NCBI RefSeq assembly: GCF_900188275.1
Contig: NZ_FZNY01000002.1
Coordinates: forward strand, 186,001 to 250,000
Origin: Dokdonia pacifica
Lineage (GTDB): Bacteria > Bacteroidota > Bacteroidia > Flavobacteriales > Flavobacteriaceae
Reading direction: 5' to 3'
DNA length: 64,000 nucleotides
Shown: positions 19,727 to 27,523 of the stretch, piece after piece
Layout: each line of letters opens with the position of its first letter
How positions within the stretch are numbered: the stretch's first letter is position 1
Program-made: the position numbers and the translations under genes
Notes under the pieces: generated by a model
What the model was told of the DNA's origin: nothing
The model's database searches: none
The model's input: only the letters and a program-made list of their open reading frames with translations

Positions 19727-20608
19727 ATGAAGTTGTTTTCAACACTTATTTTTCTCACACTAGTAGTAACACAATGCCAACCGCAAGATTATGGAGTATT
19801 AGATTACTATATGACACTACCTGATCTATTGGAAGAAAATTCAGGTATTTCTATCTCTCAGAATAAGACTCATATATATGCCATTAATGATTCAGGAGGT
19901 ACAGCAACTGTATTTTCAATAAATATAAAGCATCAAGAAATCACTCAAGACATTACAATCACCAATGCTCAAAACATAGATTGGGAAGATCTCGCTAGTG
20001 ATGGAAATAATTTATTTATAGGTGATTTTGGGAATAATGAAAATAAGAGAAAGGATCAAACCATATATTGGATAGAAAATATTGATCAAACTAAACCTGG
20101 TTCTTTTTCCGCTTTCGCGAAAAAGACCACATTCATTTTTGAAGATCAAAAGAAATACCCTCCTAAAAAAGGAAATCAAAATTTTGATGTAGAAGCTTTT
20201 ATAGTATTCAAGTCTCATTTTTATTTATTTACCCGTAATCGTTCAAGTCACAAAAAATTTGACGGCACAACCAAAGTCTATAAAGTTCCTGTAAAAGAGG
20301 GACCACAAACAGCTATTCTTATAGATGAATTTAAAACCTGTCCAGACCGTGATGATTGCCAGGTAACTAGTGCTGCTATCCATCCAGAAACGGGAAAAAT
20401 TGCACTTTTAAGCTATAATAAAGTTTGGATACTTGAGGGATATAAAGAGGATCGTTTCTTTTCAGGATCTGTAACTAAAATTAAACTAAAACATAGCTCT
20501 CAGAAAGAAAGCGTTACTTTTAAAGATGCCAATACACTCTTTATTTCTGAAGAGGCATCTTCAAAAAAACAAGGAAATCTATATACGTTAGATTTAAAAA
20601 AAATCTGA
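19727..20608 (+). CDS. exported protein of unknown function, beta-propeller-like
   Basis: The protein (293 residues) has a hydrophobic N-terminus ending at Cys17. It may be a lipoprotein, but the Gln before Cys is unusual for a lipobox. The rest is rich in short beta strands with recurring patterns (NIDWEDLASDGNNLFIGDFG, FDVEAFIVFKSHFYLFTRN, ESVTFKDANTLFISEE). That resembles six-bladed propeller proteins of the SdiA-regulated or phytase-like esterase type. A palindrome copy encodes AFAK at residues 129-132. The gene is divergent from the polysaccharide operon. I cannot name an activity. Confidence 0.75.
   Translation: MKLFSTLIFLTLVVTQCQPQDYGVLDYYMTLPDLLEENSGISISQNKTHIYAINDSGGTATVFSINIKHQEITQDITITNAQNIDWEDLASDGNNLFIGDFGNNENKRKDQTIYWIENIDQTKPGSFSAFAKKTTFIFEDQKKYPPKKGNQNFDVEAFIVFKSHFYLFTRNRSSHKKFDGTTKVYKVPVKEGPQTAILIDEFKTCPDRDDCQVTSAAIHPETGKIALLSYNKVWILEGYKEDRFFSGSVTKIKLKHSSQKESVTFKDANTLFISEEASSKKQGNLYTLDLKKI
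20111..20122. repeat. genomic palindrome, partial
   Basis: GCTTTCGCGAAA with the last arm cut; it encodes AFAK in the beta-propeller-like gene. Confidence 0.85.
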
Positions 20609-20664
20609 ATATTCGCTGTTAGTATTGATCTTAAATGCCGACTTAAGCGTGTAAATCAATCATT

Positions 20665-21168
20665 ATGAAAGCATCCATTTCTATTCTAGTAGTATTATTT
20701 TCAAGTTTTTTTGCGCAAGCACAAATGACCAATGAATTATTAGAAGAAATTCTTACAAGAGAAGTAGATAGTATTGAAGGCTATAGCGGAAGATGGCAAA
20801 TGAAACTAAAAGAACTTCCCATGATTGTTCTTACGGATGAAACAAACGACCGTATGCGTATCATAGCTCCTATCATTGAAGCTTCAAGACTAGATGAAGA
20901 TCTTTTATTAGATTGTATGACTGCAAATTTTCACTCAGCATTAGATGTAAAATATGCAATTTCTGATGGAATCTTATGGTCTGTATATATTCATCCATTA
21001 AGTCCACTTAATGAAGAACAAGTAAAAAGTGCTATAGAACAAGTATTTTTAGCAGCTGCTACTTTTGGCACCAGTTTTTCCAGTACTCCCTTGTTATTTG
21101 GTGGTGGAGATCAATCGCAGCAAAATGTTCCTGCAAAAAAAGACTCTCTCATTTTTAAGAAAACCTAA
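20665..21168 (+). CDS. secreted protein of unknown function
   Basis: This 167-residue protein has a clear signal peptide (MKASISILVVLFSSFFAQAQ), so it is probably periplasmic. The mature part alternates helices and strands (LPMIVLTDETNDRMRIIAPI, YAISDGILWSVYIHPLSPL), a pattern like YbjN or type III secretion chaperone-like folds, but the match is only visual. It ends in a Gly/Gln/Ser-rich tail. It lies 56 nt after the propeller-like gene on the same strand and converges with the PlsC gene 12 nt away. Confidence 0.65.
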   Translation: MKASISILVVLFSSFFAQAQMTNELLEEILTREVDSIEGYSGRWQMKLKELPMIVLTDETNDRMRIIAPIIEASRLDEDLLLDCMTANFHSALDVKYAISDGILWSVYIHPLSPLNEEQVKSAIEQVFLAAATFGTSFSSTPLLFGGGDQSQQNVPAKKDSLIFKKT

Positions 21169-21180
21169 GGAAGTTTGTAA

Positions 21181-21735
21181 TTACTTATTAGGTGTAAAAC
21201 TATATTCAGGTACTTTACCAACTGCGCCTTCAAAAAAATCATGAATCATTGCCATATCTTGTTCCAAACTACCAGAAGGGTATAAAGGCTTTGATATACG
21301 ATGTTCTTTTTTACCAAAATCGAAAGCAACCATAATGATAGGTACTTTTGCTTCCAGTGCGATATAATAAAAACCAGTTTTAAGTTTATCTACCTTTTTA
21401 CGAGTACCTTCTGGAGCTAGTGTAAGTCTAAATTCTTCTTTATTTTCAAATACTTGCGCAATAGATTTTACTTTATCTTGACCCGAAGTTCTATCTATAG
21501 GAGCACCTCCCATCGCTCTAAAAAAATAACCAAAAGGCCATTTGAAAAGTTCTTTTTTTCCAACAAATCCTATTTTAACACCTAAGGTTGTACGCAGCAA
21601 TACACCCATATAGAAATCATGCCAACTTGTATGAGGCACAGCAATTACGATACATTTTTTTACAGTATCTTCAGAGAAGTCACCTATAGACTTCCATCCA
21701 AGTACACTTTTATATATCCATTTTGATAATCCCAT
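21181..21735 (-). CDS. 1-acyl-sn-glycerol-3-phosphate acyltransferase family (PlsC-like)
   Basis: The 184-residue protein has the acyltransferase motif I HTSWHD (HX4D), the substrate block with GGAPIDRTSG, and APEGTRKKVDKLKTGFYYIA (motif III EGTR). It should transfer an acyl chain to a lysophospholipid or related acceptor at the membrane. It is shorter than classical PlsC (about 240), as is usual for this cytosol-facing Bacteroidota subgroup. It lies 6 nt after kdsB, so the two share an operon with an envelope-lipid theme. Confidence 0.85.
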   Translation of the reverse strand: MGLSKWIYKSVLGWKSIGDFSEDTVKKCIVIAVPHTSWHDFYMGVLLRTTLGVKIGFVGKKELFKWPFGYFFRAMGGAPIDRTSGQDKVKSIAQVFENKEEFRLTLAPEGTRKKVDKLKTGFYYIALEAKVPIIMVAFDFGKKEHRISKPLYPSGSLEQDMAMIHDFFEGAVGKVPEYSFTPNK

Positions 21736-21741
21736 ATATTC

Positions 21742-22485
21742 CTATTTCTCTATAAGTTGACGTGCTTTTTCTAAATCTTCGGGAGTATCTATCCCGATAG
21801 CTATATTATGAGAACGCACCATTTTTATTTTTTTTCCGTACTCTAAAAACCGAATGCATTCTATTTTTTCGGCAGCTTCTAAAGGGCGCATTTCCAAAAG
21901 AGAAAAATCTATAATTGCCTGTTTTCTAAACGCATAAATCCCTTTATGTTTATAAACCGTTAAAGGTGACTTAGGATCTCGTACATATGGTAAGGGTGAT
22001 CTAGAAAAGTATAACGCATAATCCATTGCATCTACAATTACCTTTACATTATTTGGATTTTGGATGTCTTCTTCAGTTTCTAACGGAGTCATGACACTTG
22101 CTAGGTCAATTTGAGAAGCATCATCTCCATAAAACACTTGTAATACAGGAGCCAAATCTTCTCTCGTTGTAAAAGGTTCATCACCCTGTACATTTACTAC
22201 GATATCACAATCTATTGCAGCTACTGCCTCGGCAATACGATCGCTACCACACTCATGATCTTCACGACTCATCAGTGCTTTTCCTCCTTCTGCAATGACT
22301 GCATCATAAATTACAGTACTATCTGTAACCACATATACATCATCAAAAAGTTGTGTCGCTACAGTACTTTCATACGTACGTACGATTACTGGTTTTCCTG
22401 CTAAATCTTTCATCATTTTACCAGGAAAACGAGACGCTGCATATCGCGCAGGAATCATTGCTATAATTTTTAATGATGTGCTCAT
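21742..22485 (-). CDS. kdsB: 3-deoxy-manno-octulosonate cytidylyltransferase
   Basis: KdsB activates Kdo with CTP to form CMP-Kdo for lipopolysaccharide core synthesis. The 247-residue protein shows IPARYAASRFPGKMM (CTP-binding), EGGKALMSREDHECGSDRIA, NVQGDEPF and SRSPLPYVRD. Length is standard. The last gene of its operon is a PlsC-like acyltransferase. A full copy of the genomic palindrome sits 12 nt before the start codon, in the expected leader. Confidence 0.95.
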   Translation of the reverse strand: MSTSLKIIAMIPARYAASRFPGKMMKDLAGKPVIVRTYESTVATQLFDDVYVVTDSTVIYDAVIAEGGKALMSREDHECGSDRIAEAVAAIDCDIVVNVQGDEPFTTREDLAPVLQVFYGDDASQIDLASVMTPLETEEDIQNPNNVKVIVDAMDYALYFSRSPLPYVRDPKSPLTVYKHKGIYAFRKQAIIDFSLLEMRPLEAAEKIECIRFLEYGKKIKMVRSHNIAIGIDTPEDLEKARQLIEK

Positions 22486-22496
22486 GATGTTGTATA

Positions 22497-22512
22497 CGCT
22501 TTCGCGAAAGCG
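22497..22512. repeat. genomic palindrome, upstream of kdsB
   Basis: CGCTTTCGCGAAAGCG, intergenic, 12 nt before the kdsB start. Confidence 0.9.
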
Positions 22513-22562
22513 TAAAATTTAAGATTAAATACAGATGCAAACATAGGTAAATTCATTTCGAA

Positions 22563-23123
22563 TCAAGAACGTCTTAACTTTTTAATAAAACGCCAGATTC
22601 CTACTACTAATATTAGTACCACAATAAGCGCAATAAATGGAGAAAACACACTAGCAACTGAGATTGTTGTCGCTGCACCCGCCTCTGCTGTGGCCACTAC
22701 AGGATTTGCGATCCCTCCTGTAGTTGCGGTAGAGGTAAGTCGTGTAGCTCCTGTAGTACCTGAAATAGCTGCCGCAGCTCCGCCACCTGCTACAATAGCA
22801 AGCGCCCAAGTAAATGCGGGATTTACATCTCCCATCGTTGCCACCATTAGCAAGGTGCCTGCAATGCCCGCTAAGGGCACAGAAACAGTATCTAAAAGGT
22901 TATCTAACCAAGGGATAAAGTAAGCAAACGTCTCAATAACCGCTGCAATCCCTAATAACCATAAAGCGGCACTACTGCCTACCCATTGCCAATTTTCATC
23001 GACCGGAAACCATCCATAATGAGCAGATAAACTCATAACAAGTAAAGGGATAAAGATTCTAAACCCTGCAGCTGCAGCGAGAGAGAAACCTAATACGATA
23101 CTTACAATTAATTCAAAATTCAT
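22563..23123 (-). CDS. DUF4126 family membrane protein
   Basis: This 186-residue protein has about four hydrophobic segments and many Ala/Gly/Thr residues. The N-terminal LGFSLAAAAGFRIFIPLLVM matches DUF4126, and a Gly/Ala/Thr-rich central part (GGGAAAAISGTTGATRLTST) joins the last helix with a basic tail. Function of the family is unknown. It lies alone between kdsB and the helicase gene, both on the same strand. Confidence 0.8.
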   Translation of the reverse strand: MNFELIVSIVLGFSLAAAAGFRIFIPLLVMSLSAHYGWFPVDENWQWVGSSAALWLLGIAAVIETFAYFIPWLDNLLDTVSVPLAGIAGTLLMVATMGDVNPAFTWALAIVAGGGAAAAISGTTGATRLTSTATTGGIANPVVATAEAGAATTISVASVFSPFIALIVVLILVVGIWRFIKKLRRS

Positions 23124-23165
23124 ATAATAATAGTATAGAATACTGTTAAGATACAGTATTTGTTC

Positions 23166-24599
23166 TTATTCTTCTACAAACATATCTCCTTTAAACCCTA
23201 TAAGATATACTTTTGATTTTGCTCTGGTTACAGCAGTATATAACCATCTCAAGTAATCTCTATTCATTCCATCAGGAAGATAAGGTTGTTCTATAAACAC
23301 CCTTTCCCACTGCCCTCCTTGAGATTTATGACACGTGACTGCATACGAAAACTTTATCTGAAGCGCATTAAAAAACTTATTGTTTTTAATTTTTAAAAAG
23401 CGTTTATAGTTTGCCTTCTCATCTGCATAGTCTTTTTGTACTTCTTGATATAATCTATTTGAATCTTCATAAGGTAACGAAGGAGTTTCCATAGATAATA
23501 CATCTAGCATGACAACGGTATCAAATGGTTTCATTGTTGGGTAATCGATCATTTGTACTTTTACCTCTGCAAATCTGAAGCCATATAATTCTTTTATAGC
23601 ATAAATCTCTAAGATTTTAATAATATCACCATTAGCTATAAAACCTGCATCACTCTTTGCATCTATCCAGAAGTAGTTATTTTTTACTACCATAAGATGA
23701 TCTCCTGCAGATATTTCTTCTTCTTGAAAGAGAATACGTGATCGTATTTGCTGATTATAAAGGTTTGCTCTTTTATTAGAACGCACAATAATTGCTGTTT
23801 CTTCATTGCCTACTTGATCATATGAATCTTGTATAGCATCCATGATCTCATGACCATCTATAAGTCTGACAATATCTTCAAAACCGTGTAAATCAAATTT
23901 ATAATCTTCATAAAAACCTTCGGCCAGATGTTCTCGTAATGTTGTTGCATTGGAGAGAATACCGCTACTTTCTGCCTGACGCATAACTTCATCAAGCTGT
24001 AAACTTTCTATTTCTTTATTGTATTGTAATGACAAAACATTTCTATCTAACGCGGGAGAGATATCTAATTTTACAGGCGGTAGCTGTGCGTCATCCCCAA
24101 TCAAAATAAGTTTGCATTTATGACCACTATACACATATTGCATCATATCATCTAGCAAAGAACCATTTTCAAATAATTTAGATTCACTAACCCTATCAGA
24201 TATCATAGACGCCTCATCAACAATAAAAACACAATTACGATGCTTATTAGGTTGTAATGTAAAGGAAACACCTCCTCCTCTATCTTTTTTAGGGAAATAA
24301 ATTTTTCTGTGTATTGTAAAAGCTTGTCGTTTGCTATAATTACTTATCACCTTAGCAGCTCTACCTGTAGGTGCCATAAGTACTGAAGACAATTGAGCTT
24401 TCCATAAATTTTTAACTAAAGTTCCAATAATTGTTGTTTTTCCTGTTCCTGCATAACCTTTTAATAAAAAAACGGTATCATATTTGCTGTCTAAAAGGAA
24501 ATTTGAAAGCTTTTGCAAAAGTATATCTTGCTTAACTGTAGGGGTATACGGGAAGTCTGTTTGCAATAGTTTATAAAAGGACGAAGGGTCTGTAGACAT
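23166..24599 (-). CDS. RecD-like ATP-dependent DNA helicase
   Basis: The protein (477 residues) is a superfamily 1 helicase. GYAGTGKTTIIGTL (about residues 48-61) is Walker A, VFIVDEASMIS is Walker B, and LIGDDAQLPPV is motif III. TCHKSQGGQWERVFI with LYTAVTRAKSKVYLIG gives motifs V and VI of the UvrD/RecD C-terminal domain. It corresponds to the short RecD2-like helicases of Bacteroidota, smaller than RecD2 (about 700-800) and without its N-terminal region. It likely acts in DNA repair or recombination with no RecBC partner nearby. Confidence 0.87.
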   Translation of the reverse strand: MSTDPSSFYKLLQTDFPYTPTVKQDILLQKLSNFLLDSKYDTVFLLKGYAGTGKTTIIGTLVKNLWKAQLSSVLMAPTGRAAKVISNYSKRQAFTIHRKIYFPKKDRGGGVSFTLQPNKHRNCVFIVDEASMISDRVSESKLFENGSLLDDMMQYVYSGHKCKLILIGDDAQLPPVKLDISPALDRNVLSLQYNKEIESLQLDEVMRQAESSGILSNATTLREHLAEGFYEDYKFDLHGFEDIVRLIDGHEIMDAIQDSYDQVGNEETAIIVRSNKRANLYNQQIRSRILFQEEEISAGDHLMVVKNNYFWIDAKSDAGFIANGDIIKILEIYAIKELYGFRFAEVKVQMIDYPTMKPFDTVVMLDVLSMETPSLPYEDSNRLYQEVQKDYADEKANYKRFLKIKNNKFFNALQIKFSYAVTCHKSQGGQWERVFIEQPYLPDGMNRDYLRWLYTAVTRAKSKVYLIGFKGDMFVEE

Positions 24600-24672
24600 A
24601 AAAGATTATTAGCTGGGTTAAATATAACGAAGGAAAATATCTTAATATGTTTTTACGAATAAAAAAAAATTG

Positions 24673-24680
24673 TAGATTTG
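24673..24680 (+). promoter_or_regulatory. promoter -7 element (TAGATTTG)
   Basis: TAGATTTG fits TAnnTTTG and lies about 35 nt before the start of the small membrane-anchored protein gene that leads the DUF3822-rsmD operon. No clear -33 TTG is seen. A minus-strand TATATTTA nearby could serve the divergent helicase gene. Confidence 0.5.
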
Positions 24681-24714
24681 CGAGTATACGTAAACTAATA
24701 TAAAAACTCTACGA

Positions 24715-25368
24715 ATGAAAATTGTTTTACAAATTGTACTTTGGGTAATCATAGGTGTGTTATCATACTTACTTTTTAATGCCATCTATGGAGAAGTGAA
24801 ATTTAATGAGATAAAAGAAAAAAGGTACAAAATGGCTATTGAAAACTTACGTGACTTACGTATTTCTCAAATAGCACATAAAACAGTTACTGGAACTTAT
24901 GAAGCTGATTTTGATAAATTAGTTCGTTTTATTGACACTGCTCAATTTACATTAACACAACGTAGAGATTCTATTGTACGTGATGAAGAGCAAAGTAAAC
25001 TCTTTAGTGTAGATATAAATAAAGAAATAACTATTATAGACACATTAGGCTATAAATCTGTAAAAGACTCTTTATTTGGAACTTCAGATCGTTATAAAAC
25101 AATGATCAATGTTCCTATCGAAGGTGCAAATGCTAAATTCGAAATGAAAACAGGAACTATTAATAAAAGTAATATTGACTTTCCTGTATTTGAAATCAAA
25201 GTACTTAAAGAAGTATTATTATATGATCAGCCTAAAGATTTCTTAACAAAAGAAAAGCAAGTAATTTCTGTAGATGGTGTAAATGGAGATGCACTTACAG
25301 TAGGATCACTTTATAAAATTGATACAAACGGAAACTGGCCGAAGAGTTACGGTGCAAATGACGAATAA
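24715..25368 (+). CDS. membrane-anchored protein of unknown function
   Basis: The 217-residue protein has one N-terminal membrane helix (about residues 3-23), then a helical stretch (KRYKMAIENLRDLRISQIAH) and a domain of alternating strands in the periplasm. The KxxA-LR-IR-aq segment after the helix recalls pilin-like or conserved Bacteroidota hypothetical proteins found before DUF3822. I do not recognise a function. It is first of a three-gene operon and overlaps the DUF3822 gene by 11 nt. Confidence 0.7.
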   Translation: MKIVLQIVLWVIIGVLSYLLFNAIYGEVKFNEIKEKRYKMAIENLRDLRISQIAHKTVTGTYEADFDKLVRFIDTAQFTLTQRRDSIVRDEEQSKLFSVDINKEITIIDTLGYKSVKDSLFGTSDRYKTMINVPIEGANAKFEMKTGTINKSNIDFPVFEIKVLKEVLLYDQPKDFLTKEKQVISVDGVNGDALTVGSLYKIDTNGNWPKSYGANDE

Positions 25369-26152
25369 TAATCAATCACATACCATATCAAAGAAATTGT
25401 CCATCCAAGTATGCTTAGATGGACTTTCTTTTTTTACTCAAGCTATCGCTTCAAAAGAAGTGATAAGTTATAAAGCTATTGTATTTGAACAAAAAGTAGA
25501 TCCTGCTTCTTTGCTAACAGAAATCACTACTATTTTCAATACATACCCTGAATTAAAAACATCCTACTCTAAAGTAGAAGTCGTCTATAGTAATCAATTA
25601 TTTACATTGGTTCCTAAAGCTGTATTTGATCCTGAAAAACTAACAGATTATTTAAAGTTCAATACTAAAATCTTAGCAACAGATTTTATAGCGTATGATC
25701 ATATAGAAACACAGGATATAGTTACTGTATATATCCCATATACAAACATCAATAACTTCTTTTTTGACACCTTTGGCTCCTTTGATTACTATCATGGAAT
25801 GTCACTTTTTATCAAAAAAACATTGGAAAAAGATGCGCAGTATGAAGACCCAAGAGTACACATTCATGTCCATAAAAATAGTTTTGACCTAGTGGTTACT
25901 CAAAAAAAGAAACTACTCCTTGCAAATGCATTTGATTTCCGTTCTAAAGAAGATTTTATGTATTACACATTATTTACTCTAGAACAATTAGAACTAAATC
26001 CTGATACTATAGAAGTATTCCTTACCGGAGCTATACAAAAAAACGATGCCTTATTTGAATTAGCCTATACCTATATTCGAAATATAGAGATCAAAGAAGA
26101 TTCAACAACTAGTATTCCTACAACAGACTATATTTTAAGTTCGCTTTTATGA
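25358..26152 (+). CDS. DUF3822 family protein
   Basis: This 264-residue soluble protein matches DUF3822, a Bacteroidota family almost always found before rsmD. Conserved-looking segments are KKLSIQVCLDGLSFF near the N-terminus, LVPKAVFDPEKLTDYLKFN, and FYYHGMSLFI-like strands in the middle. The fold looks actin-like/ASKHA-like to me, but that is speculative. The ATG chosen is inside the preceding gene's end; a longer in-frame extension exists but has no support. The stop overlaps the rsmD start (ATGA), so the pair is coupled. Confidence 0.83.
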   Translation: MTNNNQSHTISKKLSIQVCLDGLSFFTQAIASKEVISYKAIVFEQKVDPASLLTEITTIFNTYPELKTSYSKVEVVYSNQLFTLVPKAVFDPEKLTDYLKFNTKILATDFIAYDHIETQDIVTVYIPYTNINNFFFDTFGSFDYYHGMSLFIKKTLEKDAQYEDPRVHIHVHKNSFDLVVTQKKKLLLANAFDFRSKEDFMYYTLFTLEQLELNPDTIEVFLTGAIQKNDALFELAYTYIRNIEIKEDSTTSIPTTDYILSSLL

Positions 26153-26712
26153 CACGCATTATCTCTGGAAAATATAAAGGACGCCGTATACAGGCTCCTA
26201 AGAAACTACCGGTACGACCTACCACAGATATGGCAAAAGAAGCCTTATTTAATATCATACGTAGTCAATTTCATATCAGTGCATTAAGAATATTAGATCT
26301 TTTTGCAGGTACTGGAAATATAAGCTATGAATTTGCATCTAGAGGTTCACAGCAAATCGTAGCTGTAGATGCCAACTATAACTGTGTAAAGTTTATAAAT
26401 AAAACAGCCAACGAATTTGGTTTTGATGCCATACAAACTATCAAAAGTGATGTGTTCAAATATTTAGAACGAGTACCTGGTAACTATGATATTATTTTTG
26501 CAGATCCACCATATGATATTTCTATAGAAGACTTTGAGAAAATAGCGGTCCTTATTTTTGAAAATCAATTATTAGATCAAGATGGCACCCTTATTATAGA
26601 ACATAGCAAGCATACTAAAATGGATCATGTAAAAAACTATGTGGAGACAAGACATTATGGTGGAAATGCATTTAGCTTTTTTGTATGGCCAGAAAGCGAT
26701 GAAGAAGAATAA
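26149..26712 (+). CDS. rsmD: 16S rRNA (guanine(966)-N(2))-methyltransferase
   Basis: RsmD methylates N2 of G966 in 16S rRNA using SAM. The 187-residue protein begins with TRIISGKYKGRRIQAPKK and PTTDMAKEALFNII, has the SAM-binding LDLFAGTGNISYEFASRG and the catalytic FADPPYD. Length and motif order are normal. It is the third gene of its operon. A perfect 17-bp palindrome 15 nt past the stop lacks a T run, so I do not call it a terminator. Confidence 0.95.
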   Translation: MTRIISGKYKGRRIQAPKKLPVRPTTDMAKEALFNIIRSQFHISALRILDLFAGTGNISYEFASRGSQQIVAVDANYNCVKFINKTANEFGFDAIQTIKSDVFKYLERVPGNYDIIFADPPYDISIEDFEKIAVLIFENQLLDQDGTLIIEHSKHTKMDHVKNYVETRHYGGNAFSFFVWPESDEEE

Positions 26713-26782
26713 TATTATTTTTATTTTTTCGCTTAAAGCGAAATGATATACTACTACCCCTATTGAGTTTACTCGTATATAC

Positions 26783-26809
26783 AAAAAAGCAGTATGCTAT
26801 ACATACTGC
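26783..26809 (-). terminator. rho-independent terminator of the 84-residue gene
   Basis: A perfect 8-bp stem (GCAGTATG/CATACTGC) with a 5-nt loop is followed on the minus strand by six T. It serves the gene that ends at 26849. Confidence 0.75.
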
Positions 26810-26848
26810 CCTTTCCCCCAACTTTTTAGTAAAATTAGTTTTACTTTT

Positions 26849-27103
26849 TTAACTTTCTTCTTCTCCTACAGATTCTGTTTGTGTTGTCACAGATCCTGTA
26901 GTTGAATTACCATAAACAGGAGTTTCATTTCTTAAAATATCGATCACTCTTGCAAAATTCTCTGCATTCATATATGGTGTTTCTTCTCTTTTACCTTGAA
27001 ATGTAGTAAAGTAAAACTTCCCTAAATCGATTTTTGGATCCCAAAGAGCTTGATAGCTATTTAACTTTGTCCAACCAGTGGTTCCTTGTGCATGATGTGG
27101 CAT
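26849..27103 (-). CDS. small protein of unknown function (84 residues)
   Basis: The protein has no signal peptide and no membrane helix. It is polar, with a QGTTGWTKLNSYQALWDPKI N-terminal half and a Thr/Ser/Glu-rich tail. I do not recognise a family. It is real in my view: it has a good promoter, a terminator and a leader that matches 23 of 24 bases just before the start of the T9SS protein gene at 38220. That suggests shared control with that secreted protein. It stands alone between rsmD and the unfamiliar region that follows. Confidence 0.65.
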   Translation of the reverse strand: MPHHAQGTTGWTKLNSYQALWDPKIDLGKFYFTTFQGKREETPYMNAENFARVIDILRNETPVYGNSTTGSVTTQTESVGEEES

Positions 27104-27127
27104 AATTCATAATTGTTTTAGTGAGAT
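27104..27127 (-). promoter_or_regulatory. conserved 5' leader, copy 1
   Basis: The 24 nt immediately before the ATG match those before the gene at 38220 at 23 of 24 positions. The leader contains an AAAACAATTAT core, an A/T-rich tract of the kind that drives strong translation in Bacteroidota, which lack Shine-Dalgarno sites. Confidence 0.6.
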
Positions 27128-27154
27128 AAAATTGAATGTGTTTCAATTCTGATG

Positions 27155-27162
27155 CAAAACTA
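27155..27162 (-). promoter_or_regulatory. promoter -7 element (TAGTTTTG)
   Basis: Minus-strand TAGTTTTG matches TAnnTTTG. It lies about 52 nt before the ATG of the 84-residue gene and 29 nt downstream of a GGGG/CCCC-type inverted repeat. Confidence 0.55.
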
Positions 27163-27184
27163 AGGCAGGAATCCTTTCTTACAA

Positions 27185-27203
27185 TAGGGCATTTACCCCT
27201 TTT
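27185..27203 (-). promoter_or_regulatory. possible operator, imperfect AGGG/CCCT inverted repeat
   Basis: The minus strand reads AGGGGTAAATGCCCT. It resembles the perfect palindrome TAGGGGCA-AA-TGCCCCTA before the gene at 38220. Both lie upstream of a TAnnTTTG element. Confidence 0.45.
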
Positions 27204-27523
27204 AGTAGGGATATAAGAACTGAAAATGAAAAGTAGATGTATATATTAGCTTCCATATTCATTTTTATAGTTGCCATCAGATCATTTAAAAACTCACCTC
27301 TTATAATCATATTATGAACATATATAATGTTTTTGTAACCCTATTATTTAGTAAGTTAGCGTATGTAAAATTGTATATTAGTTTTATGCTAATATTACTC
27401 ACAACTATTATAAAACCGTAATATTGATGAACTTAATAGTTAACTAACTGATAAGCATAGTTCACTCAATCTGATTTTTTAATTTGAACAAACAGAATTA
27501 GTTTCGTGGAAACTGATGAAACA
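27204..27523. other. AT-rich intergenic stretch before the unknown exported gene
   Basis: No ORF or RNA gene is visible. A short hairpin (ATTAGTTTTATGCTAAT) and the sequence ACTATTATAAAACCGTAA (about 27403-27420) resemble the sequence found before the next ORF at 29576-29598, which is discussed as a cassette-like boundary. Confidence 0.35.

Noticed and set aside
26727-26743. TTTCGCTT-A-AAGCGAAA as the terminator of rsmD
   Set aside because: The perfect palindrome has no T run on either side; it may be a degenerate relative of the genomic palindrome or chance.
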